A stretch of 64,000 nucleotides of DNA, from NCBI GenBank assembly GCA_022495005.1, contig JAGYXB010000825.1:682001-746000 (forward strand), given 5' to 3'. Source of the DNA: Rhyacophila brunnea. Lineage: Eukaryota; Arthropoda; Insecta; Trichoptera; Rhyacophilidae. Positions 20,877 through 30,810 of this stretch are shown one piece after another. Made by a program: the position numbers and the translations under genes. The notes below the pieces were generated by a model. It worked only from the letters and a program-made list of their open reading frames with translations. It was not told where the DNA came from and searched no databases. Position 1 is the stretch's first letter; each line of letters opens with the position of its first letter.

Positions 20877-21239
20877 GAAGCGCCTAGTTTCAAAAGCCCC
20901 TAAAACGGTTTTGGATCATTTTTGAGTTAGATATGTATTTAAATGGATATTTTTGTTACCTATATGATGGCCAAAGATTGAACTTTAAAAATCGTCAAAA
21001 CCGTCAATACGTGTGATCAAAAAACGTTCTAAAATGGTTGGGTGTGCTTTTCAAATACCCCTAAAATGGAAAGCCAAATACTCCTTTGAATGTAACGAAT
21101 TCAAAAATAAATACATAAAGTTCACTGATTTAATAGATATGGTTTAACTCATTTTTTTCAAAACTACCTAAAATAGTTTTTCTCATTTTTCTCAGAACTA
21201 CTTAAAATCGTTTTAGGGGCTTTTGAAACTAGGCGCTTC
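20877..21239. mobile_element. MITE family GAAGCGCCTAG, copy 2
   Basis: A 363-bp element with inverted ends GAAGCGCCTAGTTTCAAAAG and its exact complement, each followed by CCCCTAAAACGGTTTT or its near-complement. It is flanked by ATGT on both sides (20873-20876, 21240-21243). The interior matches copy 1 at 3407 along its length, including a second AAAACTACCTAAAATAG block that allows an internal hairpin. Confidence 0.9.
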
Positions 21240-21489
21240 ATGTATCTACTCAGTTTCATTCAACGTAATCACCAACATCTAAAAACACATCCATAATTAC
21301 TGGTATTGAGTTGTACAAAATCAAAAGTAGAACTATCCATTATTATTACAATGGATTTTTCACATTTACAAAATAATCCCTAAAAATATTTAGCCTTCCT
21401 GTAACATGTAGTACATTTAAAAAATATAATAAATTGTCACATCATTCAATCCTTTATTGAACGGTGAAGCTGTTTAGAAATCAACAAGA

Positions 21490-22032
21490 GAATTATGTCT
21501 GCGAATAAATGCTACTTTGGCCTGTTAAGACATTGTAAGTCCCGCATACTATCTCGCCGAACTAAAAGCACTCTTTACAAGACACTTGTAAAACCAGTGC
21601 ACACATACGCATCGGAAACCTGGATATTAGCTCTGCGAAATGAACGAGTCCTGAACATTTTTGAAAGAAAAATTCTCCGCCGTATATATGGACCGATCAG
21701 GAATGGCAGATATAATGCTGAGCTCTACGGGCTGTACGAAGATTGCAGTGCAGTTCAATCAATTTAAGATTGGGAGACTGCAATGGCTAGGTCATGTGCA
21801 CCGTATGAATGACAATGAACCGGCAAAGAGATGTCCAGCAATCAAATAGGGCGTAGAAGAAGAGGCAGGCCAAAGATTTGCTGGTTGGATGGAGCTGCCA
21901 CAGTGACTGCCGTATTCTGGGGGAACCGAATTGGAAAGCGGCCACACTGGATAGGGATAGGTGGAGGGAGCTGTTAGAGGAAACCAAGACCCACAACGGG
22001 TTGTCACGCCCCTGATGATGATGATGATGATG
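21490..22032 (+). pseudogene. Non-LTR retrotransposon reverse transcriptase, C-terminal remnant with 3' tail
   Basis: The frame at 21495-21767 encodes the region after the polymerase core, including LYKTLVKPVHTYASETW and FERKILRRIYGP, which are typical of the C-terminal part of non-LTR reverse transcriptases. A frameshift then moves the reading to GRLQWLGHVHRM, and another to GRRRRGRPKICWLDG. The last recognisable words correspond to NWK..TLDRDRWRELLEET. A (GAT)n run at 22013-22032 follows directly, as expected for the microsatellite tail of such elements. The 5' part is absent (5' truncation). The clade is not certain. Related fragments lie at 31260 and 32320. Confidence 0.88.
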
Positions 22033-22304
22033 AAGCTGTTTAAATTTTATTTCATTTTTAGAGGTAAATATATCATCAGCTGGGGTTAATCCACCGATTG
22101 ACAAAAGCCTCCCTTCAGTCTTTACGGTCCATAGTTCTTCGCTGCCACGTGACGTCCACCGAACCTTACGAGCTCATCTATCTAGCGGGTTGTAGAAGTG
22201 TAGTGCTCCTTGGGTACCACTGTATTATATATTTTACATAATCCATTATTTTCGGCCTAAGCCCGCTACTAACTTTATTATTTATTTTATATAACGGATA
22301 CAAC

Positions 22305-22594
22305 GGATAATTCACAAGATTTTAGAATGTAACATTCTACATATTGCATATACATAACTTGAAAATACCTCAGATATATATCAACTAGAAAAAATCACAT
22401 TTGAAAAAAATAACGCAATTTGATAGATATTTCATGTAGGACCTACTAGTTTAAATTATCGCAAATAAGTGGGAGGCCCGTAGCTTAATTGGTTAAAGCA
22501 TGTTGGAAAAAAACCAGTGGATATACGGGTTCAAATCCCGTCAGGCGTCGTATTTTTTTCAAATGTGATTTCTTTTATTAGGTATATATCTGAG
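22305..22594 (+). mobile_element. Family A palindromic tRNA-bearing element, copy 2 (left part)
   Basis: The left tail (ATTCACAAGATTTTAGAATG, ACTTGAAAATACCTCAGATA, CTAGAAAAAATCAC) is the complement of the tail that normally follows the tRNA-like head. The head itself is at 22483-22549: GCCCGTAGCTTAATTGGTTA (box A) and GGGTTCAAATCCCGTCAGGC (box B). The right tail is interrupted at 22594 by another MITE and resumes at 22979. Box A and box B are both intact, so polymerase III transcription is conceivable. Confidence 0.85.
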
Positions 22595-22975
22595 GGGGAA
22601 TGGGACAACTGAACGCCAGGACAATTGGACGCCGCACTGTCGTAGACACGTATACAGAACGTAGACGAGGAATTTTAATCAGTTTTTATCTACTACTTAC
22701 TAGTTTTAATACATCTTACTCTTAATATAATGTTTTTTTTATTGCGGATTGAGAATTACCAAGGCTTTGTATACAATAAAAAACTATTTTTTTGTTGGAA
22801 CTTAAACATATGCACAATTAAATCATTATTTGCGTATGCATATTTAAATTCTCACCAACTATTATATCATAATATAATAATTTAAATATATTTACCTGTA
22901 ACTAGCTAACGTCTATTTATTTTCGAATTGCGTGGCGTCCAGTTGTCCCGGCGCCGAATTGTCCTTGACCCATTT
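22595..22975. mobile_element. 381-bp MITE with GGACAATTGGACGCC repeats, nested in family A
   Basis: Inserted in a family A tail, between TATATATCTGAG and GAGGTATTTCAAG. GAG is present on both sides (22592-22594, 22976-22978), so a 3-bp duplication is likely. Ends: GGGAATGGGACAACTGAACGCC left, and the complement of AAATGGGTCAAGGACAATTC right. Each end then repeats GGACAA.TGGACGCC. A 3-bp duplication would fit PIF/Harbinger. No coding region was seen. Confidence 0.85.
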
Positions 22976-23003
22976 GAGGTATTTCAAGTTATATACAACT
23001 CTT
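22976..23003 (+). mobile_element. Family A element, copy 2 (right tail continued)
   Basis: GAGGTATTTCAAGTTATATA continues the family tail interrupted at 22594, after the nested MITE. Confidence 0.7.
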
Positions 23004-24110
23004 TATTATTATTACTCTTTTTACAATATTGAAATTTTGATTTTTGTAGGAAATAAAAAGGGTATAACTCGAAATGTATTGTATATAATATATGTATTGT
23101 TGGCATAAATACATGTATTGTATATGTATGTATGCCAAATCAAACCTCTACAAATTGAAGAATATTTTTTTTGGAGATATTTAACATAGGTAATCAAATA
23201 AAGTAATTGAATTTAAATTTATAATTCATTTCTAACTAAAATCATCGGGGACAATAATTCATAAAGCCACACCTTATGGCGTTTCTTTAACAAAAGTAAA
23301 TTATACTCGTTTTCTTATAAAATAGTTTATAATATGATGTGTCAAATCTAATTTTAAGTAAATCGTATTAATTACTCGTTTCATAATTCCAACACTAGAT
23401 GTCTCTAATTCTCATATTACATTACACCTCAATTGACTTTTAAAAATTCAAAAAAATATCCCAAGAAGGTTGACCCGTCACTTTTAATTATCAACTACAC
23501 ACGGTTCAGTTGTGTGTATGCGTTTGCTGGAGTAATTATAAAAGATAAACGCATATTAATATGTGAAAAAAAAAACTATTTGATTAATGGCCGCTATATA
23601 TTACCGGTGAGCCAAGCATGGGGACAGAGCGACTTATATTGCCTAAGGTGAACTTGGAAAAAATAACTCAACACTTCTAGATGGCGACAGTTCCAACTGT
23701 GTTACGTTATAGACAGTAATTTATAAATAAAATAGAAATATTTTATGAATGCATACAAAGAAAATGTGTTAATTTGCAACATGTCACCAAAAATATATTA
23801 TTGTTTATCGAAGATACGAATTAGAACGAATTTACTCATTAAAACATATTATTAATATGATAGTCCGATTAGTGCCGATAAAATCTGTGGTTGGGCCAAT
23901 TTTGGTTGCCCTCATCTCTATATTTCCCTCCTACCCATAATCGAAAGTATTGTCGCAAATCCAGGCGCAACTCAGTAACAAGTTATCATTTGAATGTTAG
24001 TAATAAATAAACGGCAGTTAGCAACGAGCGGATATAGGCTTGTTATAATAGCTTGGCCGTAAACTGAAATTAATTAGAATTTAAATTCAAAATCTATCCC
24101 TAAGTCAATA
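23004..24110. other. No recognisable feature
   Basis: AT-rich. A 72-codon frame at 23433-23651 shows no domain. The moderately GC-rich patches at 23600-23690 and 23870-23960 could not be assigned. Confidence 0.45.
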
Positions 24111-24112
24111 GC

Positions 24113-24660
24113 ATTGTTTAAAAAAATCGGTGTGTGTACTTATGTACGCGCGTTAGAAGTTATACTTCTTTGGCGTAACAAAACAAAAACAAAACTTGTG
24201 ATAAACTAGATTCTTTGACTAGCTCTTAATTATCTTGTTAAATTACACACTCAAGAAAAAGGACCGCTTATTGGAACGCCGTTGATTTATTTCTATACAC
24301 TTTAACTTATATTACTAAATTATATAATGATTTATCTTTGTTTTTATTTTTAAAGTACCAACTGCCACTCTGAAGTTTAATAGTTTGTTTACGTAAGGAA
24401 TTGCAAATGGCCGACATTAATAATTTCGCTGCCTAGGCAACGGAACAATTCTAAACTATAACATTATACTGTATAATCGTCACGATTGGAGTATCGTGAC
24501 GTAATGGTAGTGCGTTCGGCTGATATCTGAACGATCGTTGGTTCGAATCCAATCGAGTTTGTTTATTTTTGTGTGAAAAAATAAATTATGTGTTACATGT
24601 CACACGCCAAAAATACACTCTGATCTCATTTTCCAAACGCGCCTAAAGAAGTATAACTTC
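24113..24660 (+). mobile_element. TIR element carrying a tRNA-like module, family C, copy 3
   Basis: Closest match to copy 1, from GGTGTGTGTACTTATGTACG through the end GCGCCTAAAGAAGTATAACTTC. The inverted ends are GAAGTTATACTTCTTTGGCG (24156-24175) and its complement (24640-24660) with one or two differences. It contains the X-box-like site at 24427-24443 and the tRNA-like module at 24491-24565. The similarity to copy 1 implies a modest age. Confidence 0.9.
24491..24565 (+). tRNA. tRNA-like module (pseudo-tRNA) inside family C, best copy
   Basis: TGACGTAATGGTAGTGCG resembles box A. The arm TTCGG-CTGATAT-CTGAA forms a 5-bp stem with loop CTGATAT (GAT at the anticodon position). The T arm GTTGG-TTCGAAT-CCAAT pairs fully and contains a perfect box B (GGTTCGAATCC). 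The acceptor stem is weak and the 3' side runs straight into element sequence, so it is probably a promoter module rather than a working tRNA. Confidence 0.6.
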
Positions 24661-25320
24661 AAAAATATAATGTTTTGCTAACGTTCCATTTTATATAATA
24701 TGTTATCACCATTCCAGTTCGATGGCGATAGTTTCCTGTAATAGTTCCTTTAATTACAATTTACAAGATTTTCAAGAACTTTATTCTGTATAAAATTATA
24801 AACCAGTTGCGCATCTATAATTTTACGGTGCAGAGTGTATTTATGTTTATTAGCGTACATGATCGCAAAGTGGAATAATTTATTAAGTTTTAATTTAATG
24901 AACAGTTTGAGAGCAAACATTGCAGAGCGCAATATGAGGCATTATGGCAATATCCGGCCCTTAAACCGGATCTGGTGGGGATAATGTGGACTAAAAGCAA
25001 TAATTATCTATACATGACTGCAGTACAGTAATTGAGGACAATACTAAATAGCAATAAATGAATGAGCTTATTATGATGCCCTTTCAACATCAGTTTCATG
25101 TATCTGTTATCTTAGAATATCAACACTTAGGTCATTACTGCGCTCGAAATGGAAGATTTTATGAACATAAGTAGGTTATCGATAATTTTGCGAAAATTTT
25201 TATTTATTTTGTATAATAATCATTCTATGTATTATATAGAATTAATATACCCCCAGGCTCCGACGGTTAAGTGGAGTGATTATCATTCTTAACTTGTGGC
25301 ATGCAATATTAAGGCATAAT
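24661..25320. other. No recognisable feature
   Basis: AT-rich. A 60-codon minus-strand frame (24750-24932) is without motif. Confidence 0.5.
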
Positions 25321-25324
25321 TTAA

Positions 25325-25650
25325 TAAACTATTTCTCTTATTCACGAATAAGACGCAAAATTTGAGAATGTAACATTCTAGATATTGAATATAAGTATAT
25401 AATTTGAAAACATCTCATGCATATACACACTAGAAAAAAAGACACCCGACGGGACCTGAACCTGTATCTGCTGGATTCGCGCCAGTATGCTTTTCCAATT
25501 AAGCTACGGGCATCTTAGTTAATTACGACGATTTTAGCTTGTAGTTTTTACATGAAATGCTTATCGAAGTACTGTATAATGTTGGCTATCGGTATCAATT
25601 AATTCCTTAATTACTAACCGGCGTCGCGGATTACTCCATTGTTTAGTTTT
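25325..25650 (-). mobile_element. Family A element, copy 3 (long form, inverted)
   Basis: In minus orientation: 5' extension (AGTAATCCGCGACGCCGGTT, then CCGATAGCCAACATTATACA), tRNA-like head (box A at 25500-25515 as complement CCAATTAAGCTACGGGC; box B near 25450 as complement GACGGGACCTGAACCTG), and tail (TAGTGTGTATATGCATGAGA, then AATGTTACATTCTCAAATTT). The same order occurs on the plus strand at 33666-34050. It ends TTATTCGTGAATAAG, and the terminal TTATTC..GAATAA is itself palindromic. Confidence 0.83.
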
Positions 25651-25667
25651 TATAACGTACTTAGGCT

Positions 25668-25915
25668 TGCCAATAATTTAATAAACAATTTTTTTATTCA
25701 ACGAATAAGACAAGGTTTCAGAATGTACATTATATATATTATTATTGAATATACACAATTTTAAAACATCTCTTGCATATACATACACACTAGAAAAAAT
25801 CATTTTGTAGAAAAAAAAATAAGACACCCGAAATGATGAAAATGAATTGAAATGGTTTTTTCTAGTGTTTATACATAAGATGTTTTCAAATTTTGTATAT
25901 TAAGACATAATGCTG
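25668..25915. mobile_element. Family A element, copy 4 (tail-to-tail palindrome)
   Basis: An inverted tail (TTATTCAACGAATAAGAC, AAACATCTCTTGCATATACA, CACTAGAAAAAATC) at 25695-25805 faces a direct tail (GGTTTTTTCTAGTGTTTATA, AGATGTTTTCAAATTTTGTA) at 25854-25910. Almost all of the tRNA-like head between them has been lost; only GACACCCGA remains. The result is a small hairpin. Confidence 0.75.
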
Positions 25916-26744
25916 TGAGCGCGCAGATGAAAATCGAAGTTTACGCCACGTTATAAATATTTTTTTTCACTATGATTCCGACAAGTTTTGTATAAACTTT
26001 AAAAATATATATATTTTATTATATTTTAACAATTCTCGAACCGGAATGCAATATTCCAATTATATCCAATATACAATTTCCACAAGGCGGATCGATAATC
26101 TCGGGAGTTTCACGAACAAAAGCTGCGCTCCGGTGCGTTCCGTTTCATTTCGAGCTCTGGTTTATTATTTAAATGAAGTACATAATGCATATGTAAATAT
26201 ATATATATTATTAATACTTTAACATAATTTTCAGATGGAAGTCAACAATAATAAAGTAGAGGCAGAGTACGTAATATATTTCGAAAAAGCGGGAACGGAA
26301 CCGGAAGCTTAGCGATTTGTGTGGAAAAAGGGGGATTTTTTGTTTGTTTGTTGTTATAGAGATTTTTATATATATACACGACATTAATGTAACTGTTTAT
26401 TTTATTCAAATAAAATATATGTATTTTTTAAAATAAGCGACTATTAATTGATTAGTCATAGGTTATAATGCTTAGTTAAAATATATTTTTTTTGTTTTTA
26501 TTTATTTAACCAATAGGTAAAGTATATTAAATTTATGGATTGCATAGAGAATTACACTTCGAATTAATATGTAAATAGTACATACATAGTAAATAATAAC
26601 AATAAAATAATAAAACTAAGTAACAGTGAGAAAAGGTGTATCATTAAATGATATAAGTCCTTATATATTATAAACTAAAAACTATAACCAGACAAGAGTA
26701 CGCGATGTGATAGAGATCGCTAAATAGATGAAATCGCAATGGGC
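25916..26744. other. Unassigned, with one exon-like fragment
   Basis: At 26218-26310 a pyrimidine-poor acceptor-like TTTTCAG is followed by ATGGAAGTCAACAATAATAA, a frame of about 25 codons ending at GCTTAG. Its base composition rises relative to the surroundings. This is weak support for a real exon. Elsewhere nothing is recognised. Confidence 0.3.
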
Positions 26745-26935
26745 TATAAATGTCGCTAGTGGACAACCGCTGGACCCAAGAGGCATTGAACGCTCACATA
26801 TACGCCCTAAAGCCCGATGTGTAGACGAACTCATAAAGCTTGGTGAATGTACGTGTCAGAACCGTGAAGAGTGTAGAGAGCTGAGGGAGGCCTTCATCCA
26901 GTAACGGATCGACCCCGGCTGATAATGATGATATA
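26745..26935 (+). pseudogene. Non-LTR retrotransposon C-terminal remnant with GAT tail
   Basis: One frame reads RPKARCVDELIKLGECT and CQNREECRELREAFIQ, followed by a stop. The pattern (RPK.RW.D....LG, then DR..WR.L.EAFIQ) is the usual final segment of non-LTR reverse transcriptase proteins. A GATAATGATGATA tail follows. Upstream sequence is not recognisable, so this is a strongly 5'-truncated insertion. Its family differs from the one at 21490. Confidence 0.75.
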
Positions 26936-27249
26936 AACCAATAATTTCAATTAATAACACTTCATTAAATTTAATATCCTACATTATTACAGAATGCAAA
27001 ATATATACATTTATATATGTGAAAAAAGCGTATGCAGTTATGTTCATTAGTGAAACTCTAAAGATGAATCAAAATTTAACTACAAGTCTTGTAAGTACGA
27101 TTTTCCATATATACACTCTTTTCGAAAACTAATTGCTTACCTCCCTTTTGCAGTCACTACTTTATTGACATTGTATATGTTTTGTATTTACATCGTATAT
27201 AATACTATTTTCCTTTCGATATTCGTCACATGATTATTTTCCAAACGCC

Positions 27250-27640
27250 TTTCTACAAGGCATGCTTACTTTTCACTCTCTTGAATCTCGTAGGTCTCTT
27301 CTGATCTTGAAACACTTTAGCCTGTTATCGCGAGGGATGGTTTCCAATCCTGGTGTCCTAATGAATTTGAACTTACATGCGATTGTCAATTACCTGCGTG
27401 GTCGCAGCCATGGTTTATTTTGGATCGGAACCGTTTCCTCGTGTCAAGCCTATCAGGTACCATTAGCGAGGGGTACAAGATTAGCCAATGCGCTCCCCAA
27501 AGACGTAGATATTTTTGGTGATGTGCTATGTATTTTGTATTCGAAATACGTAAAAATGTTGTGCACGTCTTGAATGTAGATTTGTTATGTCCACAATATT
27601 TTGTTTTCTTAAATAAATAAATAAATTATCTGAAATAACC
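27250..27640 (+). pseudogene. Probable non-LTR retrotransposon C-terminal remnant
   Basis: The frame 27262-27573 has the end pattern seen in Jockey-like proteins: LESRRSLLILKHFSLL near residue 8, RGTRLANALPKDVDIFGD near residue 70, then a short hydrophobic end. After the stop a short 3' region leads to AAATAAATAAATAAATT (27609-27628), as in an A-rich retrotransposon tail. Assignment rests on this pattern only. There is no polymerase core. Confidence 0.6.
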
Positions 27641-27808
27641 ACTGGCATACGATACACAACTATAATAATATGATCTCAGCTACTACCTACCTAGTATAAA
27701 CGAAAAACATTTTTATGTTACGAGTATTATAGTTACATCGTAAAGTATTACAAATTAATACATGCCATATAATATAATAACACAGCAGACATCTTTCCAA
27801 AGCTGCGC

Positions 27809-28012
27809 TTGTTACCTAAGCTTAAAAAGCTGATCTGTCAGGTAAGATTTATGCTCGAGAGCTTTTTGTTAGCTTTTTGTTTACCTCAAGCAAAACCAAA
27901 GCACAGAGATATGCTTTTACGCGATCCGACGCCGAGTCTAAGTGCATTTTTATGCAGCAACGATGTGGAAGTCGGATTGTACGCAGAATCGCAACTCTGG
28001 GAGGAATTTTAA
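27809..28012 (+). CDS. Unidentified 67-codon open frame
   Basis: The frame has a balanced, protein-like composition (PQAKPKHRDMLLRDPTPSLS and a C-terminal LYAESQLWEEF), unlike most chance frames in this AT-rich DNA. I cannot place it in a family. It may be a fragment of an element or of a host exon. The ATG is only the first in frame. Confidence 0.25.
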   Translation: MLPKLKKLICQVRFMLESFLLAFCLPQAKPKHRDMLLRDPTPSLSAFLCSNDVEVGLYAESQLWEEF

Positions 28013-28109
28013 AAGTAATTTAAAACAGTGACACTTCGAAATGTGGTTATATGGCATACGTTGCACTTTATTTCAGTTGCAAACAATTTGTGGTATCTTA
28101 GTACGTCAT

Positions 28110-28505
28110 AATATTATTAACTTGCAGTATATGAACATACAGAACTTGAAAACACCTCAGATATATTTATACCCACTATAAAAAATCATATTTAAAAAAA
28201 ATACGAAACTCGACGGGATTTGAACCCGTATAATGTGCATTATCATTTTATGTATGACCTCCTAGTTTAAATTGTCGTAATTAGATGAGAGGCTCGTGGC
28301 ATAATTTGTTAATGCACAGATTGGCGCAACACCAATGGTTATATAGGTTCAAATCCCGTCAAGTTTCGTGTTTTTCATCAAATATGATTTTTTCTAGTGG
28401 GTATATCTGAGGTGTTTTCTAGTTACGTTCAATATAATATGTAAGGTTACATTCTCAAAATCTTGTGAATTATTCATTGAATAAAAGAAATGGTTTATTA
28501 AAAAT
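28110..28505 (+). mobile_element. Family A palindromic tRNA-bearing element, copy 5 (complete)
   Basis: Left arm in reverse: ACTTGAAAACACCTCAGATA, CTATAAAAAATCATA, and an inverted box-B half (CGACGGGATTTGAACCCGTA). Then a central block (TGACCTCCTAGTTTAAATTG), a full tRNA-like head (GGCTCGTGGCATAATTTGTT to GGTTCAAATCCCGTC), and the right arm (TTTTTCTAGTGGGTATATCT, GAGGTGTTTTCTAGTTACG, AATCTTGTGAATTATTCATT). The arms can pair over most of their length. This is the clearest example that the family is a foldback unit with tRNA material in both arms. Confidence 0.88.
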
Positions 28506-28679
28506 TGCAGTAGATGTTTGTGATTTCAAAATATCTGTCTCCTAATCAACGTCTTTACTCACTGAAACCACAAAATATAATAAATTTATGATTGTTTTGT
28601 CTCTGTCTATTTTTGTCACGTTATAACCAGCGTTACCTCTAATTTTTCTATTGTGTGTGCGGATCATCAACGCATCTGA

Positions 28680-29040
28680 GCAGTGGCGTAACTAGGGTTG
28701 GTGTCAGCTGTCAGTGACGGGCCGACACCCGGTGTGGTAAATTTACATCCTCCCCATAAACACACACATACAATTTTTCATTAAAACGTATATTTTTAAG
28801 GTGGCTGGCATTTCTGTTTCGACGATTCACATCTACTCCTTTTTGACATTTTGAGGGGATAAGTCGAGAAAGAGTGGAAGAATTGTGCATGGGATGGTTT
28901 CGTGCATTCGAGCAAAACTAAAATCGGGCAAAGGAAACTTTTTTTTGCAATATTTTTGTGTGAGGACTGTGCGGGGGATGAAAACATGCGGACACATTTT
29001 CGTTGGCGTGCGAGCGCACACGCGTACACCTTACAGGGAA
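28680..29040 (+). mobile_element. Possible hAT-type terminal fragment
   Basis: CAGTGGCGTAACTAGGGTTGG at 28680-28700 looks like the conserved end of many animal hAT MITEs. No matching right end (CCTAGTTACGCCACTG) was found downstream, so this is an orphan end. Minus-strand frames of 62-77 codons overlap the GC-richer part (28796-29029) and carry no recognised domain. Confidence 0.45.
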
Positions 29041-29440
29041 CATTGGTTATAACTTTTTTTTATTTAGATCAATATTGATGAAATGTTCTTATAAACGACA
29101 TTGATTTACCAATACAGTAGAGCGTCATCCTGACGTTGCGAAATTACATTAACATAATACACTTGCAATGTGGGTTTACTCCTCGGAAAGTTATCAGATA
29201 TAAGCGGTGGAGTGATGAGGTGAGGTGAGGGTATAGCAGCGTTTACTAAAAGAGCAGTACATATTCACAAAGCAATATGCAAGGTATGTTGCGGTGAGCC
29301 GAGGGCCTTTGCACAATCTTGTGCATATACTTTGACAACCTAATTGATTTATCCATTAGTACTATCATGGTCAAATGTTACACATCGTGCGTATGTGTGT
29401 TATGATTATGTTATTATGTAGGTATTAAATGACTCACTTA
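29041..29440. other. No recognisable feature
   Basis: Contains a short G-rich tandem (GGTGAGGTGAGGGT near 29218) and otherwise unassigned AT-rich sequence. Confidence 0.45.
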
Positions 29441-29442
29441 AT

Positions 29443-29935
29443 ATATACACACAAAAATTAAATAAAGACGCTGCATATATATGTAGTGACAGTGTGAAAA
29501 AAACGCCTTTACTTGAGTATACGCATGCCGTTGCCTGTTCGGTATTTTGTCACTATTCCCACGCGATCACTCCAAGGAGAAATTCATATACTCAATCCCT
29601 TAATTATGACATTGCTACGGTGGCCGCGTGGCTTAAGTGCTGGACTATCACGCCGTGAGTCTCAGGTTTGAATCCTGGGTCTGACAAGTACACATATTGT
29701 TTTTCAATTTGTGTGTGAGTCAGGGTGTGGTCCTAATAGGTTGAGCAAGTGACTGACATCCATTTCTCGTAAAAAAACAAAAAATCTGTTAATACAATCC
29801 TCTAATCTGTGGAGGCCCATATGATCCTATTAGGATCGGACATGGTCGAAAAAAAAAAAAGATTTTTTCCAAGGTATTTAAGATAAAATTATGAAACGAA
29901 GTGTGGTTAGCTTACGTATCTAATGTATAATCGGG
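29443..29935 (+). repeat. Duplicated block, copy 1 (split by a SINE)
   Basis: The parts at 29443-29617 and 29863-29935 align with the uninterrupted block 30556-30805: AATTAAATAAAGACGC, then ACGCCTTT.A.T.GAGTAT, CACGCGATCACTCCAAGGA, TTATGACAT.GCTA, then CCAAGGTATTTAAGA. The interruption is a SINE (next entry). Confidence 0.85.
29618..29862 (+). mobile_element. tRNA-derived SINE family B, copy 4
   Basis: The uninterrupted relative at 30727-30755 (GCTATGGTTTTTACCAAGG) defines the limits. The tRNA-like head GGTGGCCGCGTGGCTTAAGT to GGTTTGAATCCTGGG carries box A and box B. The body (AACCTATTAGG complement, TTGAGCAAGTGACTGACATC) and the end (GATCCTATTAGGATC palindrome, then GGACATGGTCG and an A-run of 12) follow. 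It is a full-length, fairly well preserved copy. Confidence 0.92.
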
Positions 29936-29947
29936 TATATATAATAC

Positions 29948-30195
29948 AACCAGGGAACACAGAATTATTGGGAAATGAAATATCTAACGGGTGTGTAGTA
30001 ACAGGCAACCGATCTCGAGTGTGGAAGAATATGGGATAAACTTAAACATGTGTCAAGAATACGTCATTCTAAGCTTGTCCTCAGGGAACTCAGAAATAAT
30101 GGGAACTGAAATACACAACGGGTAAAACGATAGCAGGTAACCGACTCGAGTAAGGAAGAATCCGGGTTAAACTTTCACACGTGTTAAGAATACGT
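29948..30195 (+). repeat. Tandem pair of about 125-bp units related to the 5.4-kb foldback
   Basis: Unit 1 (about 29950-30062) and unit 2 (30083-30190) share AGGGAAC.CAGAA, GGGAA.TGAAAT, AACGGGT, CAGG.AACCGA..CTCGAGT and AAGAATACGT. The CTCGAGTGTGGA, ATATGGGATAAACT and AAGAATAC words also occur in the arms of the foldback element (5430-5490 and 6105-6150). The family is therefore dispersed. Confidence 0.8.
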
Positions 30196-30545
30196 TTTAC
30201 GTCGAATACTAAAAACTGCTCTCGGTTTATGCATTTACGCTCATTTAATGTTGGTGTATTACACACACTATTGCACGTGCATAATGCGTGCTTCATTTTC
30301 GTAGGACACTCATACATTCAAAAGCCTGCTTCACCATGCGGCGTATTGAACATTGCCTATCGGTAATCTATTTATTATCTGTTCTGTGCTTGTCCTTCAT
30401 TCAGTCACCTGCTCTCGGTTTATGCAATGACGCTCATTCAATATTGGTGTATTTGAAGGTTGGAACACACACTATTGCGCGTCAATAATGTGTGACTCAT
30501 TTTTGTAGGACACTCACACATTCAAAACCCTGCTTCAAAATGTAG
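30196..30545 (+). repeat. Second duplicated unit (CTGCTCTCGGTTTATGC), two copies
   Basis: Copy a (about 30215-30340) and copy b (30408-30545) share CTGCTCTCGGTTTATGCA, ACGCTCATT.AAT, TTGGTGTATT, ACACACTATTGC and TAGGACACTCA.ACATTCAAAA. An inverted third copy ends the window (63818-63995). The open frames here (61-75 codons, both strands) are by-products of the repeat. Confidence 0.82.
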
Positions 30546-30555
30546 TGTATTAATA

Positions 30556-30805
30556 TATCAACACAGTAACGAAATAAAGACACCGCCTACATATGCCGTC
30601 ACAGCGTGAAATAAACGCCTTTTAATCGAGTATTTGCATGACGTTGGCTGTTCAGAATTTTGTCACTATTTCCACGCGATCACTCCAAGGAAACATTCAC
30701 ATATTCCATCCCAAAATAATTATGACATCGCTATGGTTTTTACCAAGGTATTTAAGACAAAATGATAAAAGTGTGGTTAGCAAGTATGCAATGTATAATT
30801 GGGTG
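30556..30805 (+). repeat. Duplicated block, copy 2 (uninterrupted)
   Basis: Counterpart of 29443-29935 without the SINE. It records the pre-insertion state (GCTATGGTTTTTACCAAGG). Confidence 0.85.
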
Positions 30806-30810
30806 GATAT

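Noticed and set aside
21787..22104. 105-codon minus-strand frame (longest in the window)
   Set aside because: It lies antisense to the non-LTR remnant and includes a His run from the GAT tail. It is a shadow frame.
22483..22549. Apparent tRNA gene with good box A and box B
   Set aside because: The same head is repeated at several loci with a shared non-tRNA tail, and no convincing acceptor stem forms. It is part of a dispersed element.
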